Source: Symsagittifera roscoffensis (Eukaryota; Xenacoelomorpha; Acoela; Convolutidae). Taken from it: a DNA stretch of 64,000 nt. Shown here one piece after another: positions 45,495-56,295 of the stretch. The position numbers and the translations under genes were made by a program. Location of the stretch: assembly GCF_963678635.1 (NCBI RefSeq), contig NC_087064.1, positions 24,780,189-24,844,188 on the forward strand, written 5' to 3'. Position 1 is the stretch's first letter, and the number at the start of each line of letters is the position of its first letter. Below the pieces are notes generated by a model. The model worked only from the letters and a program-made list of their open reading frames with translations. It was not told the DNA's origin and made no database searches.

Positions 45495-46431
45495 ATTGTT
45501 ATCCGAAAGCAAAATACATCTGTACATTTTTGTGCGACCTCAAATTGAACGAAACCCATGCCAATGGTCAGATCTAAAACTCAAACTAGTGCAACCGACC
45601 AAAAAATCAAAAACAGGTCGATTGGCCGAAAGTCAGAAACTGTGAAAAACAACACAGTTAACGAAATCAAGAGGACATACCAGATCAAAAATTATAGGAT
45701 TTGAGTTGTATAAAGCAGAGCAAATGGATGAATTTGTCTAAATCTGAGTTTGAGAAAACCGCTGCCTAACCGAAACAGTCAAAAATCCAGGAAAAGAGTC
45801 AGAACATAGTTGGTGTCGCTTGCCGAGCTTAGCCGAAGTTAGTGAATTAGCCGATACGATCGACAACTTTCGCCACAACAGCAAGCTACTTTTGTCGAGA
45901 CAATCAGTTCCTGTAGCAGTATCATCCCGAAATCTGCCCTAGTCAAAACAAAGCCGACAACCCAGAAGGCCGACATCACACAAGGCCAAAAGTGGTATTT
46001 TGTGGATTCTTTGTGGATTTTTGTTCTGAAGCTCGGTGAACTCCCTGCAAAAAAAACTTGTGAGACCGACCCTTTTTTTTTTCTTTTTCCGTTTCTCAAC
46101 TCAATTATGCTATAGCCTGACCTATGAATGCTATAATTCGTAGTTTTTTTTGTCATTATTAGGACTTGCTACATTTCAAATTTTGCTGTAAAATTACAAA
46201 CGATGTTGTTAATTGCAAACCGATTAAGACCGTACTTTTTGCTGTGAAATTTTTTTTGCCCGAATTTAGAGCAAAGCCGGAAAACACCGTTTTCGTCTCC
46301 CCCGTTTAACCGTTTAAACCGTCAATCGTGTCGAGCAAAATTTTTTTAAGCGAATCCCTACCTCGGTTTCCTCCAGTGGTTGGATAATCTTTAAAAATTT
46401 GCTCGTCTCGCCCCGTTTTCGGCCGCATACC
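45495..46431 (+). other. Leader of LTR retrotransposon, noncoding part
   Basis: No recognisable coding. It is rich in TCAGAA/AACCGA-type sequence. It leads into the duplicated block that starts at CGTCGACCG (46432). Confidence 0.45.
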
Positions 46432-47364
46432 GCGTCGACCGTTACTACTACCGTTTCGCCGTAACGTCGTTGAGTTTAACCGATAAACCGTACGCGTTAA
46501 CTTAAATAGTACTGAACCGAAGCCTTGGTAGAAACTTATAAACCCTCAGCTAAGGGTTCTTAAAATTATTATCGTCATAATTTTTTTTTATTTCTATGTG
46601 ACGACTTTACAACAACAGACTCCATAAATTGACTTCCATTAAAACAACCGTATCGCTAATCACTTTCAATGGTGTTCATCATTGCTGCAAGTTCTTTCCA
46701 TATTTCCGTAAATACATTACCATTAACTCTACAAAATCGCCTCGACGACAGTTTAAAGCAGTTACAGGTTTAAGCTTTAATTTGAATGCACATAACCGGC
46801 AAAAGACTGTTCAATATCTTTTAAGCAATTCCCCAAAATGTATGATAGAGAAAAATTTTATAATTTGGCTCGATGTTATAAATATTTCATTGAGCAAGCA
46901 TAGATCAAACAGCGATAACCCACTTACACCAGAAAGTCTAATTGAAGTTTTAAAAGAATATAAAAACTAAATATCAGCAATTATTTACGTACACCGTCAA
47001 AATACCCCCAATATTTATGGACGTTTGATTGAAACAGGAATATTAACCATTGATGTGACCAAATATTTCATCTCAAAAAGAAAAGCTAGCAACAGAGATT
47101 TATTTCATCCTCCGGCATTTTTAGAAATAAAAAGTTTGAGAATCATTCGACGTTGTTTCCACAATCTGTCTGAACTTAGCAATAAATTTAAAAGTCGTCG
47201 ACCAACTTCAAGGAAAAGAAAAGCAGATAAGCATGAGATTTCCCAAATGACAACAGTCGAAGAATATTTAACATTTGTTAGGCATTATAAATCTTGATTT
47301 TTTTTTTCATTAGTTAAATTCATCTTTAAGTTCAATCTTGTAGTTTGTTGTCCTTCTGTTCTTT
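46432..47364 (+). repeat. Duplicated leader block, copy 1
   Basis: Starts CGTCGACCGTTACTACTACC and ends TTCTGTTCTTTAG. Almost identical to 47995-48912. Contains the first copy of an unrecognised reading frame. Confidence 0.85.
46629..47297 (+). pseudogene. Unrecognised ORF in retrotransposon leader, copy 1 (interrupted)
   Basis: One frame from about 46629 to 47297 broken by a single TAA at 46968-46970. It reads IEKNFIIWLDVINISLSK, then TPESLIEVLKEYKN, stop, ISAIIYVHRQNTPNIY, and a basic C-terminus KSRRPTSRKRKADKHEISQM. I recognise no domain. The basic run looks like a nuclear localisation signal. There is no ATG near the start of the frame, so translation or splicing is unclear. Confidence 0.5.
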
Positions 47365-47993
47365 AGCTTTGTAAAACCCTTAGTTACACCATAAAAAGGA
47401 TGATTGTATCATGTGGGGGATAAAAAAGAGCCCTTGCTCCCATAACAATCGGGCAATATGAGCAAAAATTCTGAAAGTACAAACTTGCAAAGGGGTAGTA
47501 GAAAGAGCCAAAAAGTTTAATTTGAACTCCACAAAAGCAGGCTCTTCTACCTGTGACTGTTTACCATATAACTGGCTCCTTTTCCTTTTCCCCTATCTCA
47601 CATAAGTTTCGGGCTGTATGTTTGGCATACGGACTAATGAGGCCGTGGCAAACATATTTGGTCTTAATAAATAACCTTCTAAAAGGTACAAAAAGGTACA
47701 AAAAGCCAAAGTACGAAAAGAACTCCTACTTTCAAATTCAATTTTGAAAAGTTTATTTAACGTTGTCATAATGCAATGAAAATTGGCGTGGTGAACAAAC
47801 CGACAACTGTGAACAGATTTGTTCTTCATACTTTATAGCGTAACATCACGCATACCCAAAATAACACGTAAAACGGCTCTTTTTCCTTTTCCCCCCACCT
47901 CACACGAGTCCGTATCACACGAGTTCATAACAATCGAATAATGTGAACAAGTTTTTCTTTTGTAAAATTTTGCAGATGGGGAGGAGGAAAGAT
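47365..47993 (+). repeat. Copy of pre-LTR GAGCC-box segment inside the retrotransposon
   Basis: Nearly identical to 43977-44591, which lies upstream of the 5' LTR. The copy sits between the two leader blocks. The junctions share short homologies (CTTTGTAAAAC on the left, GGAGGAAAG on the right). Confidence 0.85.
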
Positions 47994-47994
47994 G

Positions 47995-48912
47995 CGTCGA
48001 CCGTTACTACTACCGTTTCGCCGTAACGTCGTTCAGTTTAACCGATAAACCGTACGCGTTAACTTAAATAGTACTGAACCGAAGCCTTAGTCGAAACTTA
48101 TAAACCCTCAGCTAAGGGTTCTTAAAATTATTATCGTCATAATTTTTTTTTATTTCTATGTGACGACTTTTCAACAACAGACTCCATAAATTGACTTCCA
48201 TTAAAACAACCGTATCGCTAATCACTTTCAATGGTGTTCATCATTGCTGCAAGTTCTTTCCATATTTCCGTAAATACATTACCATTAACTCTACAAAATC
48301 GCCTCGACGACAGTTTAAAGCTTTAATTTGAATGCACATAACCGGCAAAAGACTGTTCAATATCTTTTAAGCAATTCCCCAAAATGTATGATAGAGAAAA
48401 ATTTTATGATTTGGCTCGATGTTATAAATATTTCATTGAGCAAGCATAGATCAAACAGCGATAACCCACTTACACCAGAAAGTCTAATTGAAGTTTTAAA
48501 AGAACATAAAAACAAAATATCAGCAATTATTTACGTACACCGTCAAAATACCCCCAATATTTATGAACGTTTGATTGAAACAGGAATATTAACCATTGAT
48601 ATGACCAAATATTTCATCTCAAAAAGAAAAGCTAGCAACAGAGATTTAATTCATCCTCCGGCGTTTTTAGAAATAAAAAGTTTGAGAATCATTCGACATT
48701 GTTTCCACAATCTGTCTGAACTTATCAATAAAATTAAAAGTCGTCGACCAACTTCAAGGAAAAGAAAAGCAGATAAGCATGAGATTTCACAAATGACAAC
48801 AGTCCAAGAATATTTAACATTTGTTAGGCATTATAAATCTTGCATTTTTTTTTCATTAGTTAAATTCATCTTTAAGTTCAATCTTGTAGTTTGTTGTCCT
48901 TCTGTTCTTTAG
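47995..48912 (+). repeat. Duplicated leader block, copy 2
   Basis: Near-identical copy of 46432-47364 with a 16-base deletion near 48320 (GTTACAGGTTTAAGC region missing) and scattered substitutions. It leads directly into the pre-gag leader. Confidence 0.85.
48328..48912 (+). CDS. Unrecognised ORF in retrotransposon leader, copy 2 (uninterrupted)
   Basis: 194 codons, uninterrupted where copy 1 has a stop (KEHKNKISAIIYVHRQ). The first codon counted is TTG; the first in-frame ATG is at the MIEKNFMIWLDVINISLSK segment, giving about 172 residues. The centre is hydrophobic/helical, with a basic run SRRPTSRKRKADKHE near residue 150 and a hydrophobic C-terminus IFFSLVKFIFKFNLVVC that differs from copy 1 because that copy stops earlier. 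No known gag, protease or env motif. It could be a captured host sequence or an accessory protein. Confidence 0.4.
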   Translation: MNAHNRQKTVQYLLSNSPKCMIEKNFMIWLDVINISLSKHRSNSDNPLTPESLIEVLKEHKNKISAIIYVHRQNTPNIYERLIETGILTIDMTKYFISKRKASNRDLIHPPAFLEIKSLRIIRHCFHNLSELINKIKSRRPTSRKRKADKHEISQMTTVQEYLTFVRHYKSCIFFSLVKFIFKFNLVVCCPSVL

Positions 48913-49054
48913 GCAACGAGACTCGTAGAAGTCTTGCAAGGATCCTCTCGTTCGGTATAGGACGCGGCTACTTAAATTGATTTTAGTTTGATTCCGTCAA
49001 CCGACACTAATTTTTCTTTGCTCTTGTTTAAGAACAAAAAACAAATATTTCAAA
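48913..49054 (+). other. Pre-gag leader
   Basis: Noncoding GC-richer stretch ending CAAATATTTCAAAATGGAGC, where the gag-like frame starts. Confidence 0.45.
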
Positions 49055-51310
49055 ATGGAGCTTGATCTCGGCCAGAAGCTAAACAAAATTTATCTTGCCA
49101 GCAAAGAATTGGAAACAAATCTTTTCGATTACCATGCCAAAATTACGGAATATGTGGGTGCGAATGATGGACCAGCTAAAATTGAGACGTACATCGAAAA
49201 ATCTAGCATTTGCTTACAAAAAATTATAGAAAAAATGATGAGCTTAAATCTTTGTCTATGCACAGCAACAACGCTGCTGAAACAATATATCAACTTGAGT
49301 TTTACCTAGGATCTATCACTGAAAAAATGACGATGTATTAGGTCTAGCTAAAAATTACTTTAAATTAAACCTCGAGAGGACCAGGTAGAAATTGCACAAA
49401 CCCCAACGCCAAGCGAATCCGTCCGTTCCAAGAAACCCCTTTCACAGCGTTCTAAGATTGCATCAATGACTTCGAGTGAGCGTCGAAGAGAGGCAGCCCT
49501 TGCAAAAATTAGATGCGAGGAAGTTGAACGCCAGGCAGAGGCTAAGCTTCGTTTGAAAAAGTAAGAGATCCAAATTCAGTCGATGAAGGGTCAACTTGAA
49601 CTTGATGTGGTTGTAGAGGAAAGCCGTCAAAAGCTAGCTGAAGCAACTATCGAAGAGGCTGAATATCTGGAAAAAACCTCTCAAATCTGTGGACTTTGTC
49701 GTAGCAGGTCAAAATTGGCGAGGGCCGTTCAGGAGAACCAAACGGAGGAAGACCGGACAAGAAGTTGGGTGAACACTCAATTCGCAGCTCAGGAAGTAGT
49801 TCAGCCCGTGGCGCCAGTCCAAAGTGTCAACCTGGAACCTGCTTCCAAGTTCTTGTCATTTTCAGGTATTGAACCGCCTTTCAGTAGAAATCTTACGATG
49901 ATTCACAACTCTCAACCAAGTGCAAATTATTTCGAAACCAAGTGTATAAACTCACAGAGAGTTAACGTCCCTCATACATCAAATACAAGTGTCAGCTTAC
50001 CAAATCCAAATATAAAAAGTACGTATGAGCCACAGGAACAGCTACCTTTGAATACATATACAACTGAAACCTATTGATGCAGAGTAGTTTTCATCATTCT
50101 AATATCCGGACTAGCTCAATGCCCATTGCTCAACAAACCTTTTTCCCAAATAATTCTGCGAATTTTGTGTACCAACCGCTTTTACCCACTAACATTGGTC
50201 CTCTCAATCCTTCAACAGTCACTTTTGCCCCTAACTCAAATTATGTCACACAAACATTGATTGTGCACCCGTTCTCTAGCGGAGGAACAACTTTTTATGT
50301 CAGTAATCCTAATGCTGTAGACGCTGCTATCAATTCGAAACAGCTGATGGCGCCTTATACAAAAGAGAACAAACAATCTGGCCCAATTACGTCCTCGGGC
50401 AGTAAATCAATCACTAATAAAGATCTAGCTGAAATCTTGGCACTGAGCCAGAAAGGTCCCTTGCCTGAGTGAAAACTGTCTTCTTTCGACGGAAATCCAT
50501 TGCAGTGGCCTGAATGGTTTGGTCAGTTCAAAAGCGCAATCGATGCAAACTGACATATCTCGAAACCCTCGTTTCAGGCAAAGCGAAGAATGCAATTGCC
50601 GAATTCGCTTACAGTGGAATGTTCTACAAGGACGCTTTGAAAACTCTGGAGAGGAAATTTGGACAACCACAGACGATTGTGGCGGCTCATCTTGAAAATT
50701 TTCGAATTTCCCCCCTCTCAAAATGCACAATTCAGAAAGCATTATCAATTTTGCTTCCTGTATATCCAGTCTTGTCGCTGTTTTAAAATCGTTAGGGTAT
50801 GAGTACGACTTGAAGAGTACATCCGTTTTGAATCAAGTTATTTCAATATTGCCTCCAAATATGAAAGATTCGTGGTCTCTCCACTCTGTAAAGAAATGTT
50901 GGAGACAGTCAAACGTTTTAGATTTTAATGATTGGCTCCGCGACAAGGCTGAGGCACATGAATTTATGCGTGTGAGTGAGAGTAAGTCACGACCTGAGGA
51001 GACTCTAAAGACTAGTTTCCATAAACCACCTATAAAAGTTTTTGCCGCTGCTTCAAAAGTTGAAAAACCATTTTATGCTCCGTGCCTCCAGTGCAAGGGT
51101 AAACACCTACTCGGGAGTTGTTCTGTACTTAAGGAAAAGACCCCTACTCAACGAGCTCAATTCTCCGCACAAAATAGGTTGTGTTTTGCTTGTTTGCAAC
51201 CTGACCACATGTTCCGAAAATGCCCTAAAGCCCGCAAATGCACTAAACCTGGTTGTGAAAGCACCCATAATGCCTTGTTGCATGGTGCTGAGAAAATTTT
51301 CAGCGTAAGG
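49055..51310 (+). pseudogene. Pao/BEL-like gag with zinc knuckles, frameshifted
   Basis: Starts MELDLGQKLNKIYLASKE at 49055 and continues in several frames (stops near 49307, 49562, 50075, 50470 and 50784). The middle is E/K/Q-rich coiled coil, then a P/N/S/T-rich linker. The frame from 50514 reads LTYLETLVSGKAKNAIAEF, a block typical of Pao/BEL gag (capsid-like domain). The zinc-knuckle region is at about 51075-51290: CLQCKGKHLLGSC and CFACLQPDHMFRKC, then GCESTHNALLHG. The gene cannot encode a full protein because of multiple frame breaks. Confidence 0.78.
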
Positions 51311-52316
51311 CCTGCAAACAAAGATTCAATCATTAGCAACAACACAAGCCAATCAAATTCAAACAATACCGCCCCGCCGAACCGGAATAAACCGCAAACT
51401 GCGTCATCGAATGTAGCCGTCTTACAAGAAACTAACGGGACTCCTTCCTGTGCTTCGATTGGAAATAAGTTCACACACAGACGTGACCACTGCTTTTGTA
51501 ATGTGCTATTCCTGTTGTACCCACTCATGAGTCTCGACAGGCCTAGCACAGCGTTTAAATTTAACTGGCCAAAAGCTAGATATTCTGGTAAACAGCTTCA
51601 ATTCCCACGCAACAAGTCGAAGTGAATGTTTTTGCCAATTTCGACCACCATGAACACTCGTTAAGGGTTACGCCGTTTGTGAAAGACAGTTTGAGCGTTG
51701 GTTCCAAAACCATTGACGTTCCCATTCTCCAAGACAGGTTTCCTCATCTGCAGCCAATTCAACCTATTGTATACAACTATTCCGACGTTGAGATGATATT
51801 AGTGCAGGATGTCTTTCATGCAATCAAGCTTCTCGAATACTTCCAAAGACGAAATCAAAATACTCCTGTCGCTGTCCGTATGCCCATTGGCTGGGTTCTC
51901 AGTGGCCTACTTCTATCACCAATTGGTGTTCGAGCCACCACTTTCAAGTGAAATATTGAAGACGTAGCACTTGCTGACCAAAAGAAGAAAAGGTACGAGC
52001 TAGAATCGTATGGCACGTTTAAACAAGCTGATCCCCGTTCCTCAGCTGATAAACGTGCTCAAGAAATTCTTGACTCTACCACGCTTCATGATGGCAGCCG
52101 TTATGTTATCGGAATGCTCTGGGCTGATGACAACAGGCATCTTTCCGATAAATTTTACTCTTCATTGGTCCAGTTTAAGTCTCTTGAAAAGCGTCTAGAG
52201 AAAGATTTAAACCTAAAAACTCAATACGCATCAGATATCCGAAATGATGTCGAGAAGGGTTACGTAGTCCCGGTTAGCCCTCACGACTCAAAACACCGTT
52301 CAGACCGAAAATGGTA
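51311..52316 (+). pseudogene. Pao/BEL-like protease and protease-RT linker, broken
   Basis: The frame at 51622-51951 ends PVAVRMPIGWVLSGLL, the conserved block shortly after the aspartic protease of Pao/BEL elements (P-V-A-x-R-x-x-x-GW-x-x-SG). It is followed in other frames by ECSGLMTTGIFPINFTLHWS/ADDNRHLSDKFYSSLVQF and RLEKDLNLKTQYASDIRNDV, the N-terminal RT region. The catalytic D-S/T-G of the protease is not identifiable, so that part is decayed. Confidence 0.65.
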
Positions 52317-53414
52317 GGTACCGCACCACCCAGTTATAAATCCGAACAAACCCGGCAAGGTTCGGCGCGTTTTAAACGGTGCTTCTGAGTTTTACGGCAA
52401 ATCACTGAGTAACTCCCTTCTCGTCGGCCTCGATCTGCTTCAGAACCTTTAATCGTTTTAAGGCTCTTCCGAGAGCACAAATACGCAATTTCCGCAGATA
52501 TCGAAGGCAGTTCGGCTTACTAGAAAGCGATCAACGTTCCTTGCATTTTTTGTGGCGAGAGGACGATATCGAAGATGCTTATGAAGGTCGGCTTACTAGA
52601 AAACGATCAACGTTCCTTGCATTTTTTGTGGCGAGAGGACCCCACATCAGATGTGAGTGTATTTCAATATACAAGGCATATATTTGGAGCGAAAGATTCT
52701 CCGACATGTGCTAACTATGCTCTTCGCCGAACAGCCGTCGACAATCAAGATCGTTACCCCGATGCCGCTTACGCCGTGCTAAACAACTTTTACATGGATG
52801 ACAACCTTGTGTCTGTGAAAAATCCAGAAACTGATTTAATGGTAAGTCGCAGTTTAGTTGAACTGCTTAAGTTGGTTGGGTTTATTCTTACAAAATTAAT
52901 TAGCAACGTTCCGAGTTTGTCTTTGAAACTAAATTTCCCTAAGACCAGCGCTAACAATAGTAAGGAAATTATTACCGATGCGATTAATCCGGAAACAGCA
53001 TCGAATGTTTTCGGTCTCAAATGGGACCACGTCACCGATACTTTGGTTGTGAGCAGAGGAGTCAACCGCGAACTCAAAGACTCTGTTACGCAGCGATCGG
53101 TTCTTAGTTTTGTGTCCTCCGTGTTCGACCCCATAGGTCTTGTCGCCCCGTATACCGTACGCGCATGTTTGCTACTGAAAGATATCTGGAGATTGAGTGG
53201 CCAACAGTGGGACGACCCACTGCCAAATGAGTTGTGCCGCAGATTCACTGAATGGCACTCTGGCTTGCCAGTTTTAGGGCAGCTCAAAATACCTGGTTGC
53301 TATTTTTACTTCACAGTAGATGAGGTTGAGCTGCACATGTTTAGTGACAGCTCATTGGACGTTTTCTGTTCTGTAGCATTCTTTCGAGCTCAGAAAAACG
53401 CCGATTCCAAATGA
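52317..53414 (+). pseudogene. Pao/BEL-like reverse transcriptase, broken
   Basis: NPNKPGKVRRVLNGASEFYG begins the RT core near 52342. A 59-base segment at about 52506-52564 is repeated at about 52583-52641 (TCGGCTTACTAGAAA and onward), interrupting the frame. From 52575 the frame is intact: LHFLWREDPTSDVSVFQYTR, HIFGAKDSPTCANYALRRTA, and the catalytic NNFYMDDNLVS at about 52780-52810, through SSVFDPIGLVAPYTV into the RNase H start (LHMFSDSSLD). Confidence 0.85.
52506..52641 (+). repeat. Local 77-bp-spaced duplication inside RT
   Basis: CGGCTTACTAGAAAGCGATC and the following bases through GCGAGAGGAC occur twice (52512 and 52589), joined by a short ATATCGAAGATGCTTATGAAG linker. The duplication destroys the RT frame at the position where ISADIEG should be followed by the next block. 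Confidence 0.8.
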
Positions 53415-54233
53415 CAAAGAGCGTTTGTCTTCGGTAAAGCAAGAGTAGCCACGATGAAGATCCTTTCAATTCCGAAGTTGGAACTTCGGGCTGCGCTTCT
53501 TGCTAGTCGCCTGAAGAATGATATCGAGAAAGCTCTGACACTGAGTATTTCCAAAGTGTTCATTTGGACTGACAGCACAACAGTCCTTCAGTGGTTGAAC
53601 TCGACAAGCAAACAGCCCGCGTTTGTAGCCAATCGAGTAGCCGAGATTCTGAAGTCAACATCAATTGACCAATGGTTCCATGTTTTGAGTGGAGACAACC
53701 CCGCTGATACCGGAACTAGAGGTACTACTGCTGATTCCCTCAAGCAAAGCAGTTGGGTAAACGGCCCTTCCTTTTTGAAAACTTTGGATTGGCCTTTCAA
53801 TCTAAATGGGGAAGTTACTGAGAAAGTTCGACTGGATGGTCCGGTCTGCGATCTGAATGAGGGCTTAGAGGTCTCTTCAAATCTTTCGTGCACTGCAGTT
53901 TCGACTGACTTTGCCTTCTTTTGGGACGAGTACAGCTCTTTCTCCCAGATAAAGCGACAGGTCGCATATATGTTGAGACTCTCACCTAAGCATATACATT
54001 TCAGATCGCCAGATAAGGCCATAATTGATCCAGCAGAACTTGTCATTTCAGAGGAAAAAATTTTGCAACTTTTGCAGTTAGAGTCAGTTCCAGCTGAAAG
54101 TAAACAATTAGCAGCTGGAAAATATAGGAAAATATCATCGTATTCGCCTTTTATCGGGCCGAACGATTTAATTAGATCTACCGCCGTATCCAACGTCTCT
54201 CCGCAACCGCGTTCAAAACTCGCCATCCAATAA
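53415..54233 (+). pseudogene. Pao/BEL-like RNase H and connection domain
   Basis: After a stop at 53412 the frame continues KILSIPKLELRAALLASRLK and KVFIWTDSTTVLQWLN, which carry the E and D residues of the RNase H active site. GDNPADTGTRGTTADSL then matches the conserved N-P-A-D-x-x-(S/T)-R-G block before the integrase. The first D is in the preceding frame (FSDSS). Open over 259 codons. Confidence 0.82.
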
Positions 54234-55460
54234 TTATGGATAGCCGCCATCGCCGAATCCGATTGTTTCTCCGTTTTTATCACATTAAGCACGAACATCA
54301 GTCCGTCGACTACCTTTGTTCCGTCATTCATCAGCAATTTGTTGTACTACGCTTAAGATCTGCACTAAGAGCTATTGAAACACACTGGGTGTGCTGTAGA
54401 AAGCAAAAAGCAAAAACAGTTACTCCAATGATGTCTGACCTTCCCGCGGAGCGTCTAGTTTACCGCCAGCCACCGTTCTCGAACTGCAGCGTCCATTATT
54501 TTGGACCATTTCATGTAACCATTCGTCGATCTTCCGAGAAACGCTGGGGTTTTCTATTTACTTGCTTAACGACTGGCGGAATTCATATTGATTTGGCTCC
54601 ATCCATAAACTACGGCAAAGGCAACAACGCCCGCTCCGCAAACCTATGGACCGTTTCCGGAAACTACACTCGGCCGCTCGTTAAGCTCGTTCCGATTCTC
54701 GCTCCTTCGGGGGTGGAGGATAATAATGGTACATAGCATTAAAGTTGAAAGTATGAAAGTATAGTATAAAGCCAGTATAGTTGCTTAGCAATACCAGCTA
54801 TATAGCTCAGCGTATACATAGTGCGTTCCGGGGAGTTCTCACCTAAGTCGTTTCATTTGAGAATCCTATTTGAGCCAAACCTGACAGAACATTGAGCTGG
54901 TTCCATCCATGGTAATAAGTTCACGTTTGATGGCTATCGAGCTCTTTATTTCTAGGAGAGGAACTCCCTCAGTAATTTGGTCGGACAACTAAAACTTTGT
55001 AGGAGCCAAAAAAGAGCTTCTTCTGTGCATCAAAAATTGGAACGCAGAAGCTCCACTGTCGCTCGTACACAAAGGCATTAAGTGGCAGTATAATCCGCCA
55101 AGTGCACCACATCAAGGTGGAGCATGGGAGCGAATGGTGCGCAGTTGTAAGCGCGTGTTTTGTGCAAACTTAGAGTCAAGAAAGTTGACTGACCAGACTT
55201 TGAACACAACCATGTGCCTATTTGAAGGTTCACTAAACGCCCGTCCACTCACTCCCGTTTCCGACGACCCAGATAGTCTTGAGGCTTTGACGCCGATTCA
55301 TTTCCTTTTAGGTCAGCACAGTCTAACGTTTCCGTCTGTAAGGTCGAGCGAAAACTATTCTCACTCTAAACGCTATGCCCGTGCGCAGTCGTACGCAAAC
55401 GCAATTTGGCAGCGATGGTCAAGTGAGTACGTCCCTACACTCAATAAAAGAATTAAGTGA
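54234..55460 (+). pseudogene. Pao/BEL-like integrase, split by a SINE-like insertion
   Basis: The left part contains PPFSNCSVHYFGPFHV and CLTTGGIHIDL. The frame is interrupted by a 292-base insertion (54607-54898), then resumes with ISRRGTPSVIWSDN, a stop, NFVGAKKELLL, QYNPPSAPHQGGAWERM and SLNARPLTPVSDDP. The YFGPF/TTGGIH and WSDN blocks correspond to the catalytic D,D-35-E core of Pao/BEL integrases. The HHCC part is weak. This copy is inactive. Confidence 0.85.
54607..54898 (+). mobile_element. SINE-like insertion in integrase with 12-bp target duplication
   Basis: Flanked by GGCTCCATCCAT (54595-54606) and GGTTCCATCCAT (54899-54910). It consists of a GC-richer head (about 54607-54730) not seen elsewhere in the window, followed by the tRNA-like core found in both LTRs, here with a 22-base deletion covering part of the B box. 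Confidence 0.7.
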
Positions 55461-55474
55461 CATGCTCCTCCCGA

Positions 55475-56295
55475 ACGATCTGACAAAGGAACAAAAAATT
55501 ACTTATAAAAAATCACAGGTGGGGGGAGGAAAAGAGCCACGGCTCTTTTTCCTTTTCCCTCCCACCTGCAAATTTTTAAATTTGAAGTTTCTGTTTTTAT
55601 TGCCCGATTGTCATGAAAATTGACATGCAGACTAACTAGGCCATGGCAAACATATTTGGTTTTCATAGTTAACCTTGTAAAACACTCGTTAGACCATAAA
55701 GTTAATGTTTGAGTAAGGTGGGGGGAAGGAAAAAGAGCCAGAGCCACATGGTTTTTACCAAGTTAAGTTTAGATTACTATAAACGTCTAAAGTTTGTCAA
55801 ACGGTAATTTCCCTATTCCAAACACGTTTTTGAAGTGTTAATGCTACATAGCAATAAAGTTGAAAGTATGAAAGTATAGTATAAAGCCAGAATAGTTGCT
55901 TAGCAATACCAGCTATATAGCTCAGTGTATACATAGTGCGTTCCGGGGAGTTCGGCGTGAGTTCAATTCTCAGCTAAGTCGTTTCATTTGAGAAGCCTAT
56001 TTGAGCCGAACCTGACAGAACATAAAATGCTAATATTTTAATTGGTTCCAAATTGGTTTGCAATTGAATTTCTGTTAACTAAACTGCGTGAACTAGGTAT
56101 GAATTCATTGTGAAAAAACACAAAAATCACACAAATCAGCGCATGAACAAGCCCAATTTTTAACTTGATACGTGTAATGTGGTTGCTAATTCCGTGCAAT
56201 ATAAATTACTAAAATTCGCCTCTATTGATTCTCTTGAATTAAACCGATTCTGTTTCCTGTTTTTATTCGAGTTATAAAAACGGCTAGAATATTTT
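55475..56295 (+). mobile_element. 3' LTR of Pao/BEL-like retrotransposon
   Basis: Partner of 44652-45476, same orientation, containing the same hairpin (55517-55566), SINE core (55846-56025) and AGAATATTTT end. I see no clear polypurine tract directly before it. Confidence 0.78.
55846..56025 (+). mobile_element. tRNA-like SINE core inside 3' LTR
   Basis: Same position and AATGCT flanks as in the 5' LTR, so the SINE inserted into an ancestral LTR before this copy transposed. Confidence 0.6.

Noticed and set aside
53588-54337. 249-codon minus-strand frame opposite the RNase H region (and 52790-53287)
   Set aside because: It is antisense to clear RNase H and RT motifs on the plus strand and has no domain of its own.
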